From: Pseudomonas citronellolis | GTDB lineage: Bacteria > Pseudomonadota > Gammaproteobacteria > Pseudomonadales > Pseudomonadaceae | DNA: 35,706 nucleotides | Assembly: GCF_029335315.1 (NCBI RefSeq) | Contig: NZ_JARJLT010000380.1 | Location: 1-35,706, forward strand | Direction of reading: 5' to 3' | Shown: one piece after another, positions 8,579 to 17,109 of the stretch | Layout of the letters: every line of letters begins with the position of its first letter | Numbering within the stretch: position 1 is the first letter of the stretch | Program-made: the position numbers and the translations under genes | The notes under the pieces: generated by a model | Database searches by the model: none | Seen by the model: the letters and a program-made list of their open reading frames with translations, nothing else | What the model was told of the DNA's origin: nothing

Positions 8579-9537
8579 GCGGAATGCGAAAGTGTCGCGA
8601 AGCCCTGCTGGCGCTGACGGGAGTGGCGGCGTTGAGTGGCGCGGCCAGCGCCGCCGAGAACGGCGTCGGCTTCTACCTGCTCGGCTCGCGCAGCCCGATG
8701 TCCGGCGCCTTGCCGCCGCCCGGGGTGTACCTGCAGAACGATGTCATCTACTACAGCGGCAGTGCGGCGGCGAGCAAGGAGTTCCCCCTCAACGGCCAAC
8801 TTGCGGCGGGCATCCAGGTCGACACCTGGCTGGAAATGCCGACGCTGCTCTGGTCGACGCCCTGGCAGCTGCTGGGCGGCAACCTGGGGCTGGCCTGGAG
8901 CCAGCCGCTGGGTGGGCCCCGGGTCGAGGTCGACGTCGAGCTGAGCGGGCCGCACGGGCAGCGCCTGGCCTCGGACGTCGCGGACTCCAACTACACGGTG
9001 GGCGACCCGGTAGTGTCGGCGCTGGTGGGCTGGCACCAGGGCAATTTCCACTGGCAGGCCGGGGTGGCGGTCAACGTGCCGGCGGGCGACTACGACGACG
9101 GCGCCCTGGCCAACGTCGCCTTCAATCACTGGGGGGCCGACCCCTACGCCTCGCTGACCTGGTTCGACCCGAAGGTGGGGCTGGACCTGTCGGTGAGCGC
9201 CGGGGTCACCTTCAACGCCGCCAATCCGGCCACCGACTATCGCACCGGCAACGAGGGGCATCTGGAGTGGAGCGCCGAACAGCACTTCGCCTCGGGTTTC
9301 TCCGCTGGCGTGCTCGGCTACCACTACCGCCAGCTGACCGACGACAGCGGCCGCGGCGCAGCCCTCGGCGGCTTCAAGGGGCGCACCCGCGCCCTCGGCC
9401 TGACCGCGGCCTGGACCGCCGCAGGCACGGTGCCCTGGTCGCTGCGCGTGAAGACCTTCAAGGAGCAGGGCGCCTACAACCGCCTTGAAGGCGACGCCAC
9501 CTACCTGACCCTCTCCATCCCCTTGTCCGCGCTGTAG
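8575..9537 (+). CDS. Outer-membrane beta-barrel, MetA/SphA-like (phenol-degradation MetA family)
   Basis: This 320-residue protein begins with a signal peptide (cleavage near AASA-A, residue 24) and then shows alternating hydrophobic and polar strands with the sequence style of the MetA-pathway outer-membrane family: ENGVGFYLLG near the mature start, then GVYLQNDVIYYSG, and VNVPAGDYDDGALANVAFNHWGADP in the middle. Members are found in aromatic and terpene degradation clusters and are thought to admit hydrophobic substrates across the outer membrane. It is translationally coupled to the preceding DUF1254 gene and followed after 43 bases by a second DUF1254 gene, so a combined uptake device is likely. 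Direct evidence for transport is not available from sequence. Confidence 0.85.
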   Translation: MSGMRKCREALLALTGVAALSGAASAAENGVGFYLLGSRSPMSGALPPPGVYLQNDVIYYSGSAAASKEFPLNGQLAAGIQVDTWLEMPTLLWSTPWQLLGGNLGLAWSQPLGGPRVEVDVELSGPHGQRLASDVADSNYTVGDPVVSALVGWHQGNFHWQAGVAVNVPAGDYDDGALANVAFNHWGADPYASLTWFDPKVGLDLSVSAGVTFNAANPATDYRTGNEGHLEWSAEQHFASGFSAGVLGYHYRQLTDDSGRGAALGGFKGRTRALGLTAAWTAAGTVPWSLRVKTFKEQGAYNRLEGDATYLTLSIPLSAL

Positions 9538-9580
9538 CGTGGGCAGGGCGGCCACGGTTTCACCCCTGAGCGAGACGTCC

Positions 9581-11011
9581 ATGATGAAATCCGCCCGTAC
9601 GATACTGCCCGCGCTGAGCGTGGCCATCGCGTTGGCCGCTGGGCACAGCGAGGCCGCGCAAAGCCCCGCCGACCCGCAGGTCAGCCTGGTGATGACGCCG
9701 CAGAAGATCGCCCAGGCGCAGGAGATCGACGCCTACAACCTCGGCCTGATGGCCTACACCTGGGGCTACCCGCTGGTGCGTCTGGAGCGTGTGCTGCGCG
9801 AGTACATCGAGGTTCCGGCGAACAAGCCGCCGACCAGCTACCGCGCGCCGCTGAACCGGATCGGCTGGGCCACGGCCTTGTCCACCCCGGTGGACAAGGA
9901 CATGCCCACGGCCAACAACGACACCTTGTACATGAGCGCGGTGGTCAAGCTGGACGAGCCCTACGTGCTGAGCGTGCCGGACACCGCCGACCGCTACTAC
10001 GTGGTCAACGTCTTCGACATGTACCACGACCTCGAGCACTACATCGGCCGCCGCGCCACCGGCACCCGGGCCGGGCGTTACGCCCTGGTGCCGCCGGGCT
10101 GGAAGGGCGAGCTGCCGAAGGACGTCCAGGCGCTGCCGGTGAGCACCGACAAGGTCTGGCTGTGGGGCCGCCTGCGCATCCTCCAGGGCGAGGACCTGGC
10201 GCCGGCGCTGGCGCTGCAGAAACAGTTCGACCTGCGCCCGCTGAGCCAGCTGGGCAAGGCCGGCTACGTGCCGGCGCAGGAAAGCCTGCCGCCGCTGCCG
10301 TCGATCGATGGCGACGAGCTGGGCTTCTTCACCCACCTGGGCTACGCCATGCAGCACAACCGCATGAAGACCGTGGACCAGGCGCTGGTGGGGCAGCTGG
10401 TGCGTATCGGTCTCAGCCCCGAGCACGGCTTCGACCGCAGCAAGCTCACCGCCGAGCAACTGCGCGGACTGAAGCGCGCGCTGGCTGACGGCCTGCTGGT
10501 GGCGGGCAAGGCCACCATGACTTCCACCGTGCTGCGCAACGGCTGGAACGTGGCGCTGGTCAGGGAGTTCGGCTACGACTACCCCGGTCGCTCCGTCATG
10601 GCCGGCGCCTACCTGGGCGGCAACCTGGCGGAGGAGGCGGTCTACCCGATCCGCTTCACCGACGAGCAGGGCAAGCCGCTCAATGGCGAACACACCTACC
10701 GCCTGACCTTCGCCAAGACGCCGCCGGTGGGCGCGTTCTGGTCGCTGACGATCTACAACGCCGGCGACAAGATGCTGGTGGACAACCCTATCGGCCGCTA
10801 CAAGGTCGGTTCCGACACGCCGGGCCTGCAGGTCGCCAAGGACGGCTCGATCAGCATCGCCATCCAGCATGGCCAGCCGGGCGCGGCGGAGCAGGCCAAC
10901 TGGCTGCCGGCGCCGAAGGGCGATTTCTACCTGCTGCTGCGCCTGTACCAGCCGGACGCCAGCATCCTCGATGGCAGCTACGCCCTGCCGCAGGTCAGCG
11001 TGGTCCGCTAG
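9581..11011 (+). CDS. Secreted DUF1254/DUF1214 protein, copy 2
   Basis: This 476-residue exported protein has a signal peptide ending near residue 25 (GHSEA-A). It contains DUF1254 (about residues 50-190; AYNLGLMAYTWGYPLVRLER, then PTANNDTLYMSAVVKLDEPYV) and DUF1214 at the C-terminus (GAFWSLTIYNAGDKMLVDNP). It is only distantly similar to the first DUF1254 protein in the operon: it keeps the classic N-terminal YxWGYP segment that the first copy lacks. Double ATG at 9581 and 9584; the ribosome site is weak (GAGCGAG). It is the last gene of the plus-strand operon and is followed by a strong hairpin. Function is unknown; a periplasmic partner of the adjacent barrel is my inference. Confidence 0.87.
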   Translation: MMKSARTILPALSVAIALAAGHSEAAQSPADPQVSLVMTPQKIAQAQEIDAYNLGLMAYTWGYPLVRLERVLREYIEVPANKPPTSYRAPLNRIGWATALSTPVDKDMPTANNDTLYMSAVVKLDEPYVLSVPDTADRYYVVNVFDMYHDLEHYIGRRATGTRAGRYALVPPGWKGELPKDVQALPVSTDKVWLWGRLRILQGEDLAPALALQKQFDLRPLSQLGKAGYVPAQESLPPLPSIDGDELGFFTHLGYAMQHNRMKTVDQALVGQLVRIGLSPEHGFDRSKLTAEQLRGLKRALADGLLVAGKATMTSTVLRNGWNVALVREFGYDYPGRSVMAGAYLGGNLAEEAVYPIRFTDEQGKPLNGEHTYRLTFAKTPPVGAFWSLTIYNAGDKMLVDNPIGRYKVGSDTPGLQVAKDGSISIAIQHGQPGAAEQANWLPAPKGDFYLLLRLYQPDASILDGSYALPQVSVVR

Positions 11012-11018
11012 CGACGGC

Positions 11019-11045
11019 GGGGCGCCGGAGAGTATCCGGCGCCCC
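11019..11045. terminator. Bidirectional hairpin between convergent operons
   Basis: GGGGCGCCGGA (11019-11029) pairs perfectly with TCCGGCGCCCC (11035-11045) across a five-base loop. It fills the gap between the end of the second DUF1254 gene (plus) and the end of the amidohydrolase gene (minus). Neither side has a clear T run, but position and stability suggest it ends both transcripts. Confidence 0.65.
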
Positions 11046-11051
11046 GATCGC

Positions 11052-12122
11052 TCATTCCCCCAGCCGGTAGAAGCGCACTGCGTTGTCGCGGAACACCGCG
11101 CGCAGCGTCGCCTCGCCGTGCCCGGCCAACAGGCGTCGCTTGGCCTCGATGATGTCCGCCAGGTTGGCGCTGACGCTGTCCATGGGAAAGTTCGAGGCGA
11201 ACATCAGGCGCTGGCTGCCGAACACCGCCAGGGCGTGCTCGACGAAGGGCCCCAGCAAGTCCTGCAACTGTGCCACGCCGGCCTTCTCGCCACGCCGGTG
11301 GAAGGCGTGGCCGAGCACCGGCATCAGCAGGCCGGAGAGCTTGGCGTGGACGTGGCGGTACTGCCCCAGCTCGGCGATATCGTCCTGCCAGCGCTTGAAG
11401 ATATCCTCGCGTTCGCCGGCGCTGCGCCCGGTATGCCGGCCCACCGGGCCGAACACCCCGGCCGGGGTGCCCAGGTGGTTCAGCACCAGGCGCACTTCGG
11501 GGAAGCGCGCGGCCAGGGCGCTGAGTTCCGGCAACTGGGTCGAGTACACCCAGGCGTCGAAGCTCAGGCCCAGTTCGGCCAGGCGCGCATAGCCGGCCTG
11601 GAAACGCTGGTCCAGGTACAGATGCGGCTGCGTCGCCCAGCGCTTGATCCCGCGGTCGGCGTGGAAGGCGGCCATGCGCCGCACGCCGCGCACCTTCGCG
11701 CAGGCCTGCAGGTGCTCGATCAGGGCGTTGGCGAAATCCAGCTTGCGCGGGTCGGCGTTCACCACCAGGGCGCCCAACTGCGGGCCGCCCTGGCCGAACG
11801 GCAGCTGGGCGATCCAGCGTGTCTCGTCGACCAGCGCCAGGTTGCTGAGCGCGTGCCAGCCGGCTTCGACGTGCACCACCGTGTCCACCGGCCAGGCGCC
11901 GAAGTCGGCGGCGTGGTCGGCGGGCAGGTAGGGCGCCAGGAAGTGCTCGATGCGCCCCAGGCTCTCCAGGTTGGCGCGTGATTGCAGGGCCCGGGCCACC
12001 GCGTGCAGCAGGCGTGGCCTTCGGCCGAGCAGGCGGATCAGCCCCGCGGCGGCGTGCGGCGTCGCCAGCGGGTTCCATTGGTGCATGTGGGCGTCGACGA
12101 TGGAGCAGGGCAGTGCGTTCAT
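11052..12122 (-). CDS. Amidohydrolase 2 family metal-dependent hydrolase
   Basis: This 356-residue TIM-barrel protein is in the amidohydrolase_2 (ACMSD/LigI-like) family. Metal-ligand motifs are DAHMHQW (His12, His14) near the start, the segment VLNHLGTP in the middle and FASNFPMD near the C-terminus, which supplies the usual late aspartate. Family members hydrolyse lactones or amides or decarboxylate, often after ring oxidation. There is no signal peptide, so it is cytoplasmic. Its ATG lies in an ATGA overlap with the upstream aldehyde dehydrogenase, so the two are translated together. A lactone hydrolase or decarboxylase role in the local catabolic pathway is plausible but unproven. Confidence 0.88.
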   Translation of the reverse strand: MNALPCSIVDAHMHQWNPLATPHAAAGLIRLLGRRPRLLHAVARALQSRANLESLGRIEHFLAPYLPADHAADFGAWPVDTVVHVEAGWHALSNLALVDETRWIAQLPFGQGGPQLGALVVNADPRKLDFANALIEHLQACAKVRGVRRMAAFHADRGIKRWATQPHLYLDQRFQAGYARLAELGLSFDAWVYSTQLPELSALAARFPEVRLVLNHLGTPAGVFGPVGRHTGRSAGEREDIFKRWQDDIAELGQYRHVHAKLSGLLMPVLGHAFHRRGEKAGVAQLQDLLGPFVEHALAVFGSQRLMFASNFPMDSVSANLADIIEAKRRLLAGHGEATLRAVFRDNAVRFYRLGE

Positions 12123-13570
12123 TCCGGCGCATCCCCGAGTGCGCGCGCCAGCGGTGCGTAGACGTGCTCCTCGATCAGCGAGCGGGTGCCCGCGCCATAG
12201 GGCGGTGTGAGCAGTTCCAGGGTGCCGCCGGGCAGACGCTGGTAGAAACCTCGCGGGTTGGAGAACTCGCGGAAGCCTTCCTCGCCGTGGTGCCGGCCCA
12301 TGCCGCTGGGGCCGACGCCACCGAAGCCCATCGATGGCAGCGCCGCCTGCATGACCGCGGCGTTCAGCGCCACGCCGCCGGAGCGGGTATTGCGGATGAT
12401 GCTCCGGGTGAACCCGTCGTCGTCGGAGAACAGGTACAGGCCCAGCGGTGGCTCCATGCCGCGCAGGCGCTCGAGCAGGTCGGCGTGGCTGCGGTAGGTC
12501 TTGATCGGTAGCAGCGGGCCGAAGATTTCCTCGCCCATGATGGCGCAGTCGTCGTTCGGTTCGATGACCAGGTGGAAGGGCATGTGGCGGCTGCCGCTGG
12601 CGACTGCGTCGCCGATGCGGACGATGCGCGCGCCGCGCTGGCGAGCGTCTTCCAGTAGATGCTCCAGGCGCGCCTGGTGCCGCGCGTCGATGATGCCGCA
12701 GGCGTGGTCGCGGCCTTGGTCGGTGGCGAAGGTACGTTGCATGTGCACGGTCAGTGCTTCGACGAAGGCCTCCAGGCCCGCCTCGGGCACCAGGCAGTGG
12801 TCGACGCTGACGCACATCTGCCCGCGCTTGATGGCCTTGGCACCGGCGATGGTGGCGATGCACTCGGCATTGGCGACCTTGTCCGCGCCGACGATGGCCG
12901 GGCATTTGCCGCCCAGCTCGAGGGTCAGCGGCACCAGGTGCTCGGCGGCGGCCTTCATCACTTCGCGGGCGGCCCGCGCGCCGCCGGTGTAGACCAGGTG
13001 GTCCCAGGGCAGGGCCGGGAAGTGGCGGGCCAGTTCCAGGTCGCCGTTGACTACCGCGACCAGGTCCTCGGCGAAGGTCTCGGCGATCATCTCCTGCAGC
13101 AGCTGGCCGCAGGCGGGCGTCAGCTCCGAGGGCTTGATGATGACGCGGTTGCCGGCGCCGAGGGCGTCCAGGGTCGGCCCCAGGCCGATGTCGAAGGGGA
13201 AGTTCCAGGCCACCAGGTTGCCCACCACCCCCTTCGGCGCGTGTTCGACATAGGCCCGCGAGGCGCCGTGGCTGGCGGCGTCCAGCGACCTCTGGCACGG
13301 CTCCATCCAGTGCCGGACGTGTTCACAGTTGAAGCGTGCGCGGTCGAACATGCCGATGATCTCGGTAAGTTCGCCCTGGGTTCGCGAATGGCCGCCGAAG
13401 TCGGCGTCCAGGGCGTCGAGAATGCGATGCCGATAGCGGTAGAGCATCGGCGGCACCTGCGACATGCGTTCGATGCGGGTTTCGGCGCTGGGATAGCTGT
13501 CATGCAGGAACGCCTGTTTCTGCAGTTGCAGAAGACGCTGCAGGCGATCACAGGAGGTTTCCGGGTTCAT
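12119..13570 (-). CDS. Aldehyde dehydrogenase, coniferyl-aldehyde-dehydrogenase type
   Basis: This 483-residue NAD(P)-dependent aldehyde dehydrogenase has Asn123 (AWNFPF), Lys146 (IIKPSE), Glu218 (LELGGK) and catalytic Cys253. The segment around the cysteine is GQMCVSVDH, not the commoner GQxC(T/I)A, a feature of the coniferyl aldehyde dehydrogenase/YwdH-like branch; the overall style (LYRYRHRILDALDADFGGHS) also fits that branch. It converts aldehydes to carboxylic acids in the cytoplasm. It starts only 26 bases beyond a terminator and overlaps the amidohydrolase gene by ATGA. The true aldehyde is unknown; the coniferyl label refers to subfamily, not a shown substrate. Confidence 0.9.
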   Translation of the reverse strand: MNPETSCDRLQRLLQLQKQAFLHDSYPSAETRIERMSQVPPMLYRYRHRILDALDADFGGHSRTQGELTEIIGMFDRARFNCEHVRHWMEPCQRSLDAASHGASRAYVEHAPKGVVGNLVAWNFPFDIGLGPTLDALGAGNRVIIKPSELTPACGQLLQEMIAETFAEDLVAVVNGDLELARHFPALPWDHLVYTGGARAAREVMKAAAEHLVPLTLELGGKCPAIVGADKVANAECIATIAGAKAIKRGQMCVSVDHCLVPEAGLEAFVEALTVHMQRTFATDQGRDHACGIIDARHQARLEHLLEDARQRGARIVRIGDAVASGSRHMPFHLVIEPNDDCAIMGEEIFGPLLPIKTYRSHADLLERLRGMEPPLGLYLFSDDDGFTRSIIRNTRSGGVALNAAVMQAALPSMGFGGVGPSGMGRHHGEEGFREFSNPRGFYQRLPGGTLELLTPPYGAGTRSLIEEHVYAPLARALGDAPE

Positions 13571-13596
13571 GGGTGGCCTCGGGCGGATGGCTGGGC

Positions 13597-13623
13597 AAAA
13601 AAAAGGCGACCCGAAGGTCGCCT
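13597..13623 (-). terminator. Rho-independent terminator after DUF1329 gene
   Basis: AGGCGACC (13604-13611) and GGTCGCCT (13616-13623) form a perfect 8-bp stem with a CGAA loop (TTCG on the minus strand, a very stable tetraloop). On the minus strand the stem is followed by a run of eight T residues (13597-13604), so it terminates minus-strand transcription. It lies 17 bases after the DUF1329 stop. Confidence 0.9.
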
Positions 13624-13640
13624 AAAACCACGGTTGCTGC

Positions 13641-15005
13641 TTAGCGCACCCCGTCGCTGCGCAGGGCCGCAGGGGTGAATTTCGCGGCGGAAGAGGGCAC
13701 GCCGAAACGGATCCAGTTCTTCTCTTCGTTCATCATGCCGCTGACTGCGTAACGGCCGGAGATGATGTCGTACAGCGATTCCATGGCGTACCAGGGCACC
13801 TGCTGCTTGTAGTCCTGGGTCAGCATCGCTTCGCCTACGCGCCACAGTTGGCCGCGGCCGTCATACTGGTCGGACAGGGCGATGCTCCAGGTGTCCTCGT
13901 CGACATAGAAGCGGCGCTTGGCGTAGATGTGCCGCTCGCCGGACTTCAGGTTGGCCTCGACCACCCATACGCGGTGCAGCTCGTAGCGCGCCAGGTCCTG
14001 GTTGATATGACCGGCCTTGAGGATCTCGTCGTACTTGTGCTTCGGCGAGGCCAGCTCGTAGTTGTTGTAGGGGATGTAGATTTCCTTCTTGCCCACCAGC
14101 TTCCACTCGTAGCGGTTCGGTGCGCCGTTGTACATGTCCAGGCCGTCGGAGGTACGCAGGCCATCGACTTCAGTGGTCGGGCTGTCGTAGGCCACCTGCG
14201 GGGCGCGGCGCACGCGGCGCTGGCCGGCGTTGTACTGCCAGGCCATGCGCGGTTCCTTCACCTGGTCCAGGGAGTCGTGCACGAGCAGCACGTTGCCGGC
14301 CAGGCGTGCCGGCTCGGTCACACGCGACTTGTAGTAGTACAGGAGGTTCTCGGCGTCCTTCGCATCGAGGTCGGCCATGCCCTTGGGCACCGCCAGGTCT
14401 TCCTCGTAGCGGATCGCGGTGAAGGCGCCATTGGTCTGCGGCGCGGCGGTGACCGAGGCGCGCAGGATGTTCACGCCACGGAAGCGGGTGATGTGGTTCC
14501 ACACCACTTCCAGGCCGTTCTGCGGAATCGGGAAGGCCACCCAGCGGCTGTCGGCGAAGCCCTGCAGGCCGTTGCCGCCTTCCACCAGGCTGGTTTTCGC
14601 CGCGCTGACCTTGGCGGCCTCGTTGATGAACGCGGGGACCACCTCGGTGCGGTGGCTCGGGTAGACGTTCATCTTGTAGTCCGGATAGCGCTTGAACAGC
14701 GCCAGCTGGCCTTCGGAGAGTTTCGCCTGGTACTGCCCGACGTTCTGCGCGGTGATGGTGAACAGTGGCTTCTCGCTGGCGAAGGGGTTGCCGAGGAAGC
14801 CGTTGGCGTCCACCGGGGCGGCGTTCTGCGCCAGGCCGCCGGTCCAGGCGGGGATGCTGCCGTCGGCATTGCCGGCCTTTTCCGCGCCCATCGGGGTGAG
14901 GCTGGTGCCGAGCTTGGCGGCTTCGTCCGCCGAGACCGCGGCCAGCACGCTGCCGGCCAGCAGGGACAGGGTGAAGGCACCGATCACTTGGAGGGTCTTG
15001 TTCAT
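13641..15005 (-). CDS. DUF1329 outer-membrane/periplasmic protein
   Basis: This 454-residue exported protein has a signal peptide (about 1-22, SLLAGSVLA-A). The mature part matches DUF1329 proteins: EAAKLGTSLTPMGAEKAGN at the mature start, the IPAWTGG segment, and YRYEWKLVGKKEIYIPYNNYE-type sequence in the middle. The family adopts a LolA/LolB-like fold and is nearly always found beside DUF1302 barrels, often with RND permeases, in strains that use hydrophobic compounds or sterols. Here it follows the DUF1302 gene after 25 bases, so the pair forms one operon. No RND gene is present in the window. A carrier role for hydrophobic molecules is family-level inference. Confidence 0.92.
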   Translation of the reverse strand: MNKTLQVIGAFTLSLLAGSVLAAVSADEAAKLGTSLTPMGAEKAGNADGSIPAWTGGLAQNAAPVDANGFLGNPFASEKPLFTITAQNVGQYQAKLSEGQLALFKRYPDYKMNVYPSHRTEVVPAFINEAAKVSAAKTSLVEGGNGLQGFADSRWVAFPIPQNGLEVVWNHITRFRGVNILRASVTAAPQTNGAFTAIRYEEDLAVPKGMADLDAKDAENLLYYYKSRVTEPARLAGNVLLVHDSLDQVKEPRMAWQYNAGQRRVRRAPQVAYDSPTTEVDGLRTSDGLDMYNGAPNRYEWKLVGKKEIYIPYNNYELASPKHKYDEILKAGHINQDLARYELHRVWVVEANLKSGERHIYAKRRFYVDEDTWSIALSDQYDGRGQLWRVGEAMLTQDYKQQVPWYAMESLYDIISGRYAVSGMMNEEKNWIRFGVPSSAAKFTPAALRSDGVR

Positions 15006-15030
15006 CTTGTGGTTCTCGCCAATGGTCCGG

Positions 15031-16848
15031 TTAGAAGTTCACGCCGACGCTGAGCGCGACGAAGTCGCGGTCGATCAGGGTGTTGTAATCGCCGCCGAAG
15101 AAGTTGGTGTACGACAGGCTGGCGGTGTAGGTGTTGCGGTAGTCGGCATCCAGGCCGAGGCTGATGGCCTTGGCGCCTTCGTTGAAGGTCGGGCCGTAGC
15201 CGTCCACGTCGTGGGACCAGGCCAGGTTCGGCTTCAGGTTGATGCCGGCGATGGCGTTGCTGTAGTCGAGGATGGCGCGGCCGCGATAGCCCCAGGAGGT
15301 GTTGGTGTAGAAGCCGTGGTTGTTGCCAGGCGTCCACTGGCCGTACTCGGGGGAGCGCCCGAAGCGCATATCGCTGGTCGGCTCCAGGTTGCTCAGGTGG
15401 GTCACGCCCAGCTCGCCGACCAGGGTCAGGCGGTCGGCCCCCAGCACCTGCTCGAAGAAGTGGGTGAGGGTGGTTTGCGCCTGGGTCATCGGCTTGCGCT
15501 CGTAACCGTGGTTCACCGCGCCGGGCGATGTCGGAATGGTCGGCGAGGTGGTCGGCGCGAGGGGGTTGAGCACCGCCAGGGAGATGTCCGGCGTGTTGAT
15601 CTGCAGCGGCATGTTCGGCCGGTAGCTGATCTCGCCGTTCCAGGCGGTGCCGCTGGGCAGGGTGGTGGCGAAGCTCAGACCGTAGAGGCGGATGTCCTCG
15701 GGGTACTCGATGAAGTAGTTGCTGTTGCCCAGCACGGTGCTCAGGGCCATGCCCTGGACCACCGACGAGCAACCCGGACGGCCGCCGCAGGCGGCGCCCA
15801 CCGCCGGGAGGATCTGCGGCAGCGCGGCGAAGGTGTCACGGCCGGCGGTCTGGCTGCTGTAGTAGGGGTTGCGGCTGTGGTAGTTCATGGCGTAGGCGCC
15901 GTATTCGACGTCGTCGGTCATGAAGCGCAGGGCCAGGCCCCACTGGCCGCTGTCACGCGGGTCGCGATCGCCGGAGCGCGGCAGGATCACCCCTTCGTCG
16001 TTGGCGATGAAGCCCTGGCCGTGGGCCGCGGCGATGGGTTCGAAGCGCGACATCAGCGCGCCGAAGCCGGGCGCGGCGTTGTTGGCGTTGTTCAGGTTGC
16101 AGCCGTGGGGCACCACGTCGGTGCCGAAGAAGGTGCCGCAGTTGTCCAGCACCGTCTTGTCCCAGCCCAGCTGGTAGAAGCCTTCGGCGGAGAAGCTGTC
16201 GGTGATGCTCTGCGACAGGTAGAACATGTTCACCGGCAGCAACGCTTCCTTGATCTCGGCGCCGGGGCGGCGGATGGCGGAGACGTCGATGGGGTTGATG
16301 CTGTTGATGCTGTTGGGGATGAAGGTGCTCTCGCCCCAGCTCACCACCTGCTTGCCCAGGCGCACGCTGCCCGGCAGGTTCTGGATGTTGTAGTTGTGGT
16401 AGACGAAGGCGTCGAGCAGCTGCGCGCCGGAGGAGCGGGCGCTCTTGTCGCGGCCGTCGTCGCTGATGTCCTTGAACGGCCGGCTCTCGTCCTTGAGTTC
16501 GAAGTCGTACCAGTACTTGCCACGCACGAAAAGACCGGTGTCGCCGTACTTCAGTTCCAGGTCATGAATGCCCTTGAACAGCTTGGAGAAGGTCTCGCCC
16601 TTCTTGAAGTTCAAGCGGCCATCGTCGGTCGTGTGGGTGGCAGTGTTGCCACCATTGTTGTAACCGATGAGGTCCTGGTCCGGGCTCTGGGTACTCCAGC
16701 TGGCGCCGAGAGACAGCGAGGAGTCGAGCTGGCCTTCGATTTCGCCGATGTTGAAGTTGACGGCCTTGGCCGGGGCGGCGACACCCAGGGCGACGGCCAG
16801 CGCGAGCAACTGGGGTTGGAACAATGCAGATCTTGTTATTGTTGGCAT
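15031..16848 (-). CDS. DUF1302 outer-membrane beta-barrel
   Basis: This 605-residue protein has a signal peptide ending APAKA-V (about residue 29) and then a long beta-rich region typical of DUF1302: FNIGEIEGQLDSSLSLGASW at the mature start, RLGKQVVSWGESTFIPNSIN near 150, and a C-terminal strand ending in Phe, the usual signal for outer-membrane insertion. The chosen ATG at 16848 has CGGAG five bases upstream; a longer reading to 17007 would spoil the signal peptide. DUF1302 proteins act with DUF1329 proteins and are thought to move hydrophobic compounds. The gene is preceded by a 261-bp space with a strong inverted repeat. Confidence 0.93.
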   Translation of the reverse strand: MPTITRSALFQPQLLALAVALGVAAPAKAVNFNIGEIEGQLDSSLSLGASWSTQSPDQDLIGYNNGGNTATHTTDDGRLNFKKGETFSKLFKGIHDLELKYGDTGLFVRGKYWYDFELKDESRPFKDISDDGRDKSARSSGAQLLDAFVYHNYNIQNLPGSVRLGKQVVSWGESTFIPNSINSINPIDVSAIRRPGAEIKEALLPVNMFYLSQSITDSFSAEGFYQLGWDKTVLDNCGTFFGTDVVPHGCNLNNANNAAPGFGALMSRFEPIAAAHGQGFIANDEGVILPRSGDRDPRDSGQWGLALRFMTDDVEYGAYAMNYHSRNPYYSSQTAGRDTFAALPQILPAVGAACGGRPGCSSVVQGMALSTVLGNSNYFIEYPEDIRLYGLSFATTLPSGTAWNGEISYRPNMPLQINTPDISLAVLNPLAPTTSPTIPTSPGAVNHGYERKPMTQAQTTLTHFFEQVLGADRLTLVGELGVTHLSNLEPTSDMRFGRSPEYGQWTPGNNHGFYTNTSWGYRGRAILDYSNAIAGINLKPNLAWSHDVDGYGPTFNEGAKAISLGLDADYRNTYTASLSYTNFFGGDYNTLIDRDFVALSVGVNF

Positions 16849-16992
16849 CGGATGCTCCGGGCGATTGGGAAACTGCATGCACAACCTATGTGGAGTGCCG
16901 CGCCCGGATAAGCGCGCAAAAGTACGAGTGGTGATCGGAAGAAGGTATGAGTGCAGGCCCGGCGCGGGTTTCGGCGGGGTCCAGCAGTTCGG

Positions 16993-17010
16993 TGAATGAT
17001 CCTTCATTCA
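16993..17010. promoter_or_regulatory. Perfect 18-bp inverted repeat upstream of DUF1302, candidate operator
   Basis: TGAATGATCCTTCATTCA consists of two perfect 7-base arms (TGAATGA and TCATTCA) separated by TCCT. It lies about 145 bases upstream of the DUF1302 start, in the only sizeable gap of the minus-strand series. The arm-N4-arm layout resembles sites of Crp/Fnr-family proteins, but the arm sequence is not the FNR or CRP consensus. It is AT-rich against a GC-rich background, which makes chance formation less likely. The binding protein is not known. Confidence 0.5.
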
Positions 17011-17109
17011 GTGCCGCTTTTTGTTGTGGGAAGTGTCCTTCAGATATGCCGCGAAAACGCCGCTACCGGACCTGGGCCCGGTAACGAGGAACGCGCATTC
17101 ACGTACGGT

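Noticed and set aside
14692-16911. 739-codon plus-strand open frame opposite DUF1302/DUF1329
   Set aside because: It spans the two minus-strand genes and their gap, shows no signal, domain or ribosome site, and consists of antisense-type Val/Ala/Gly/His-rich sequence.
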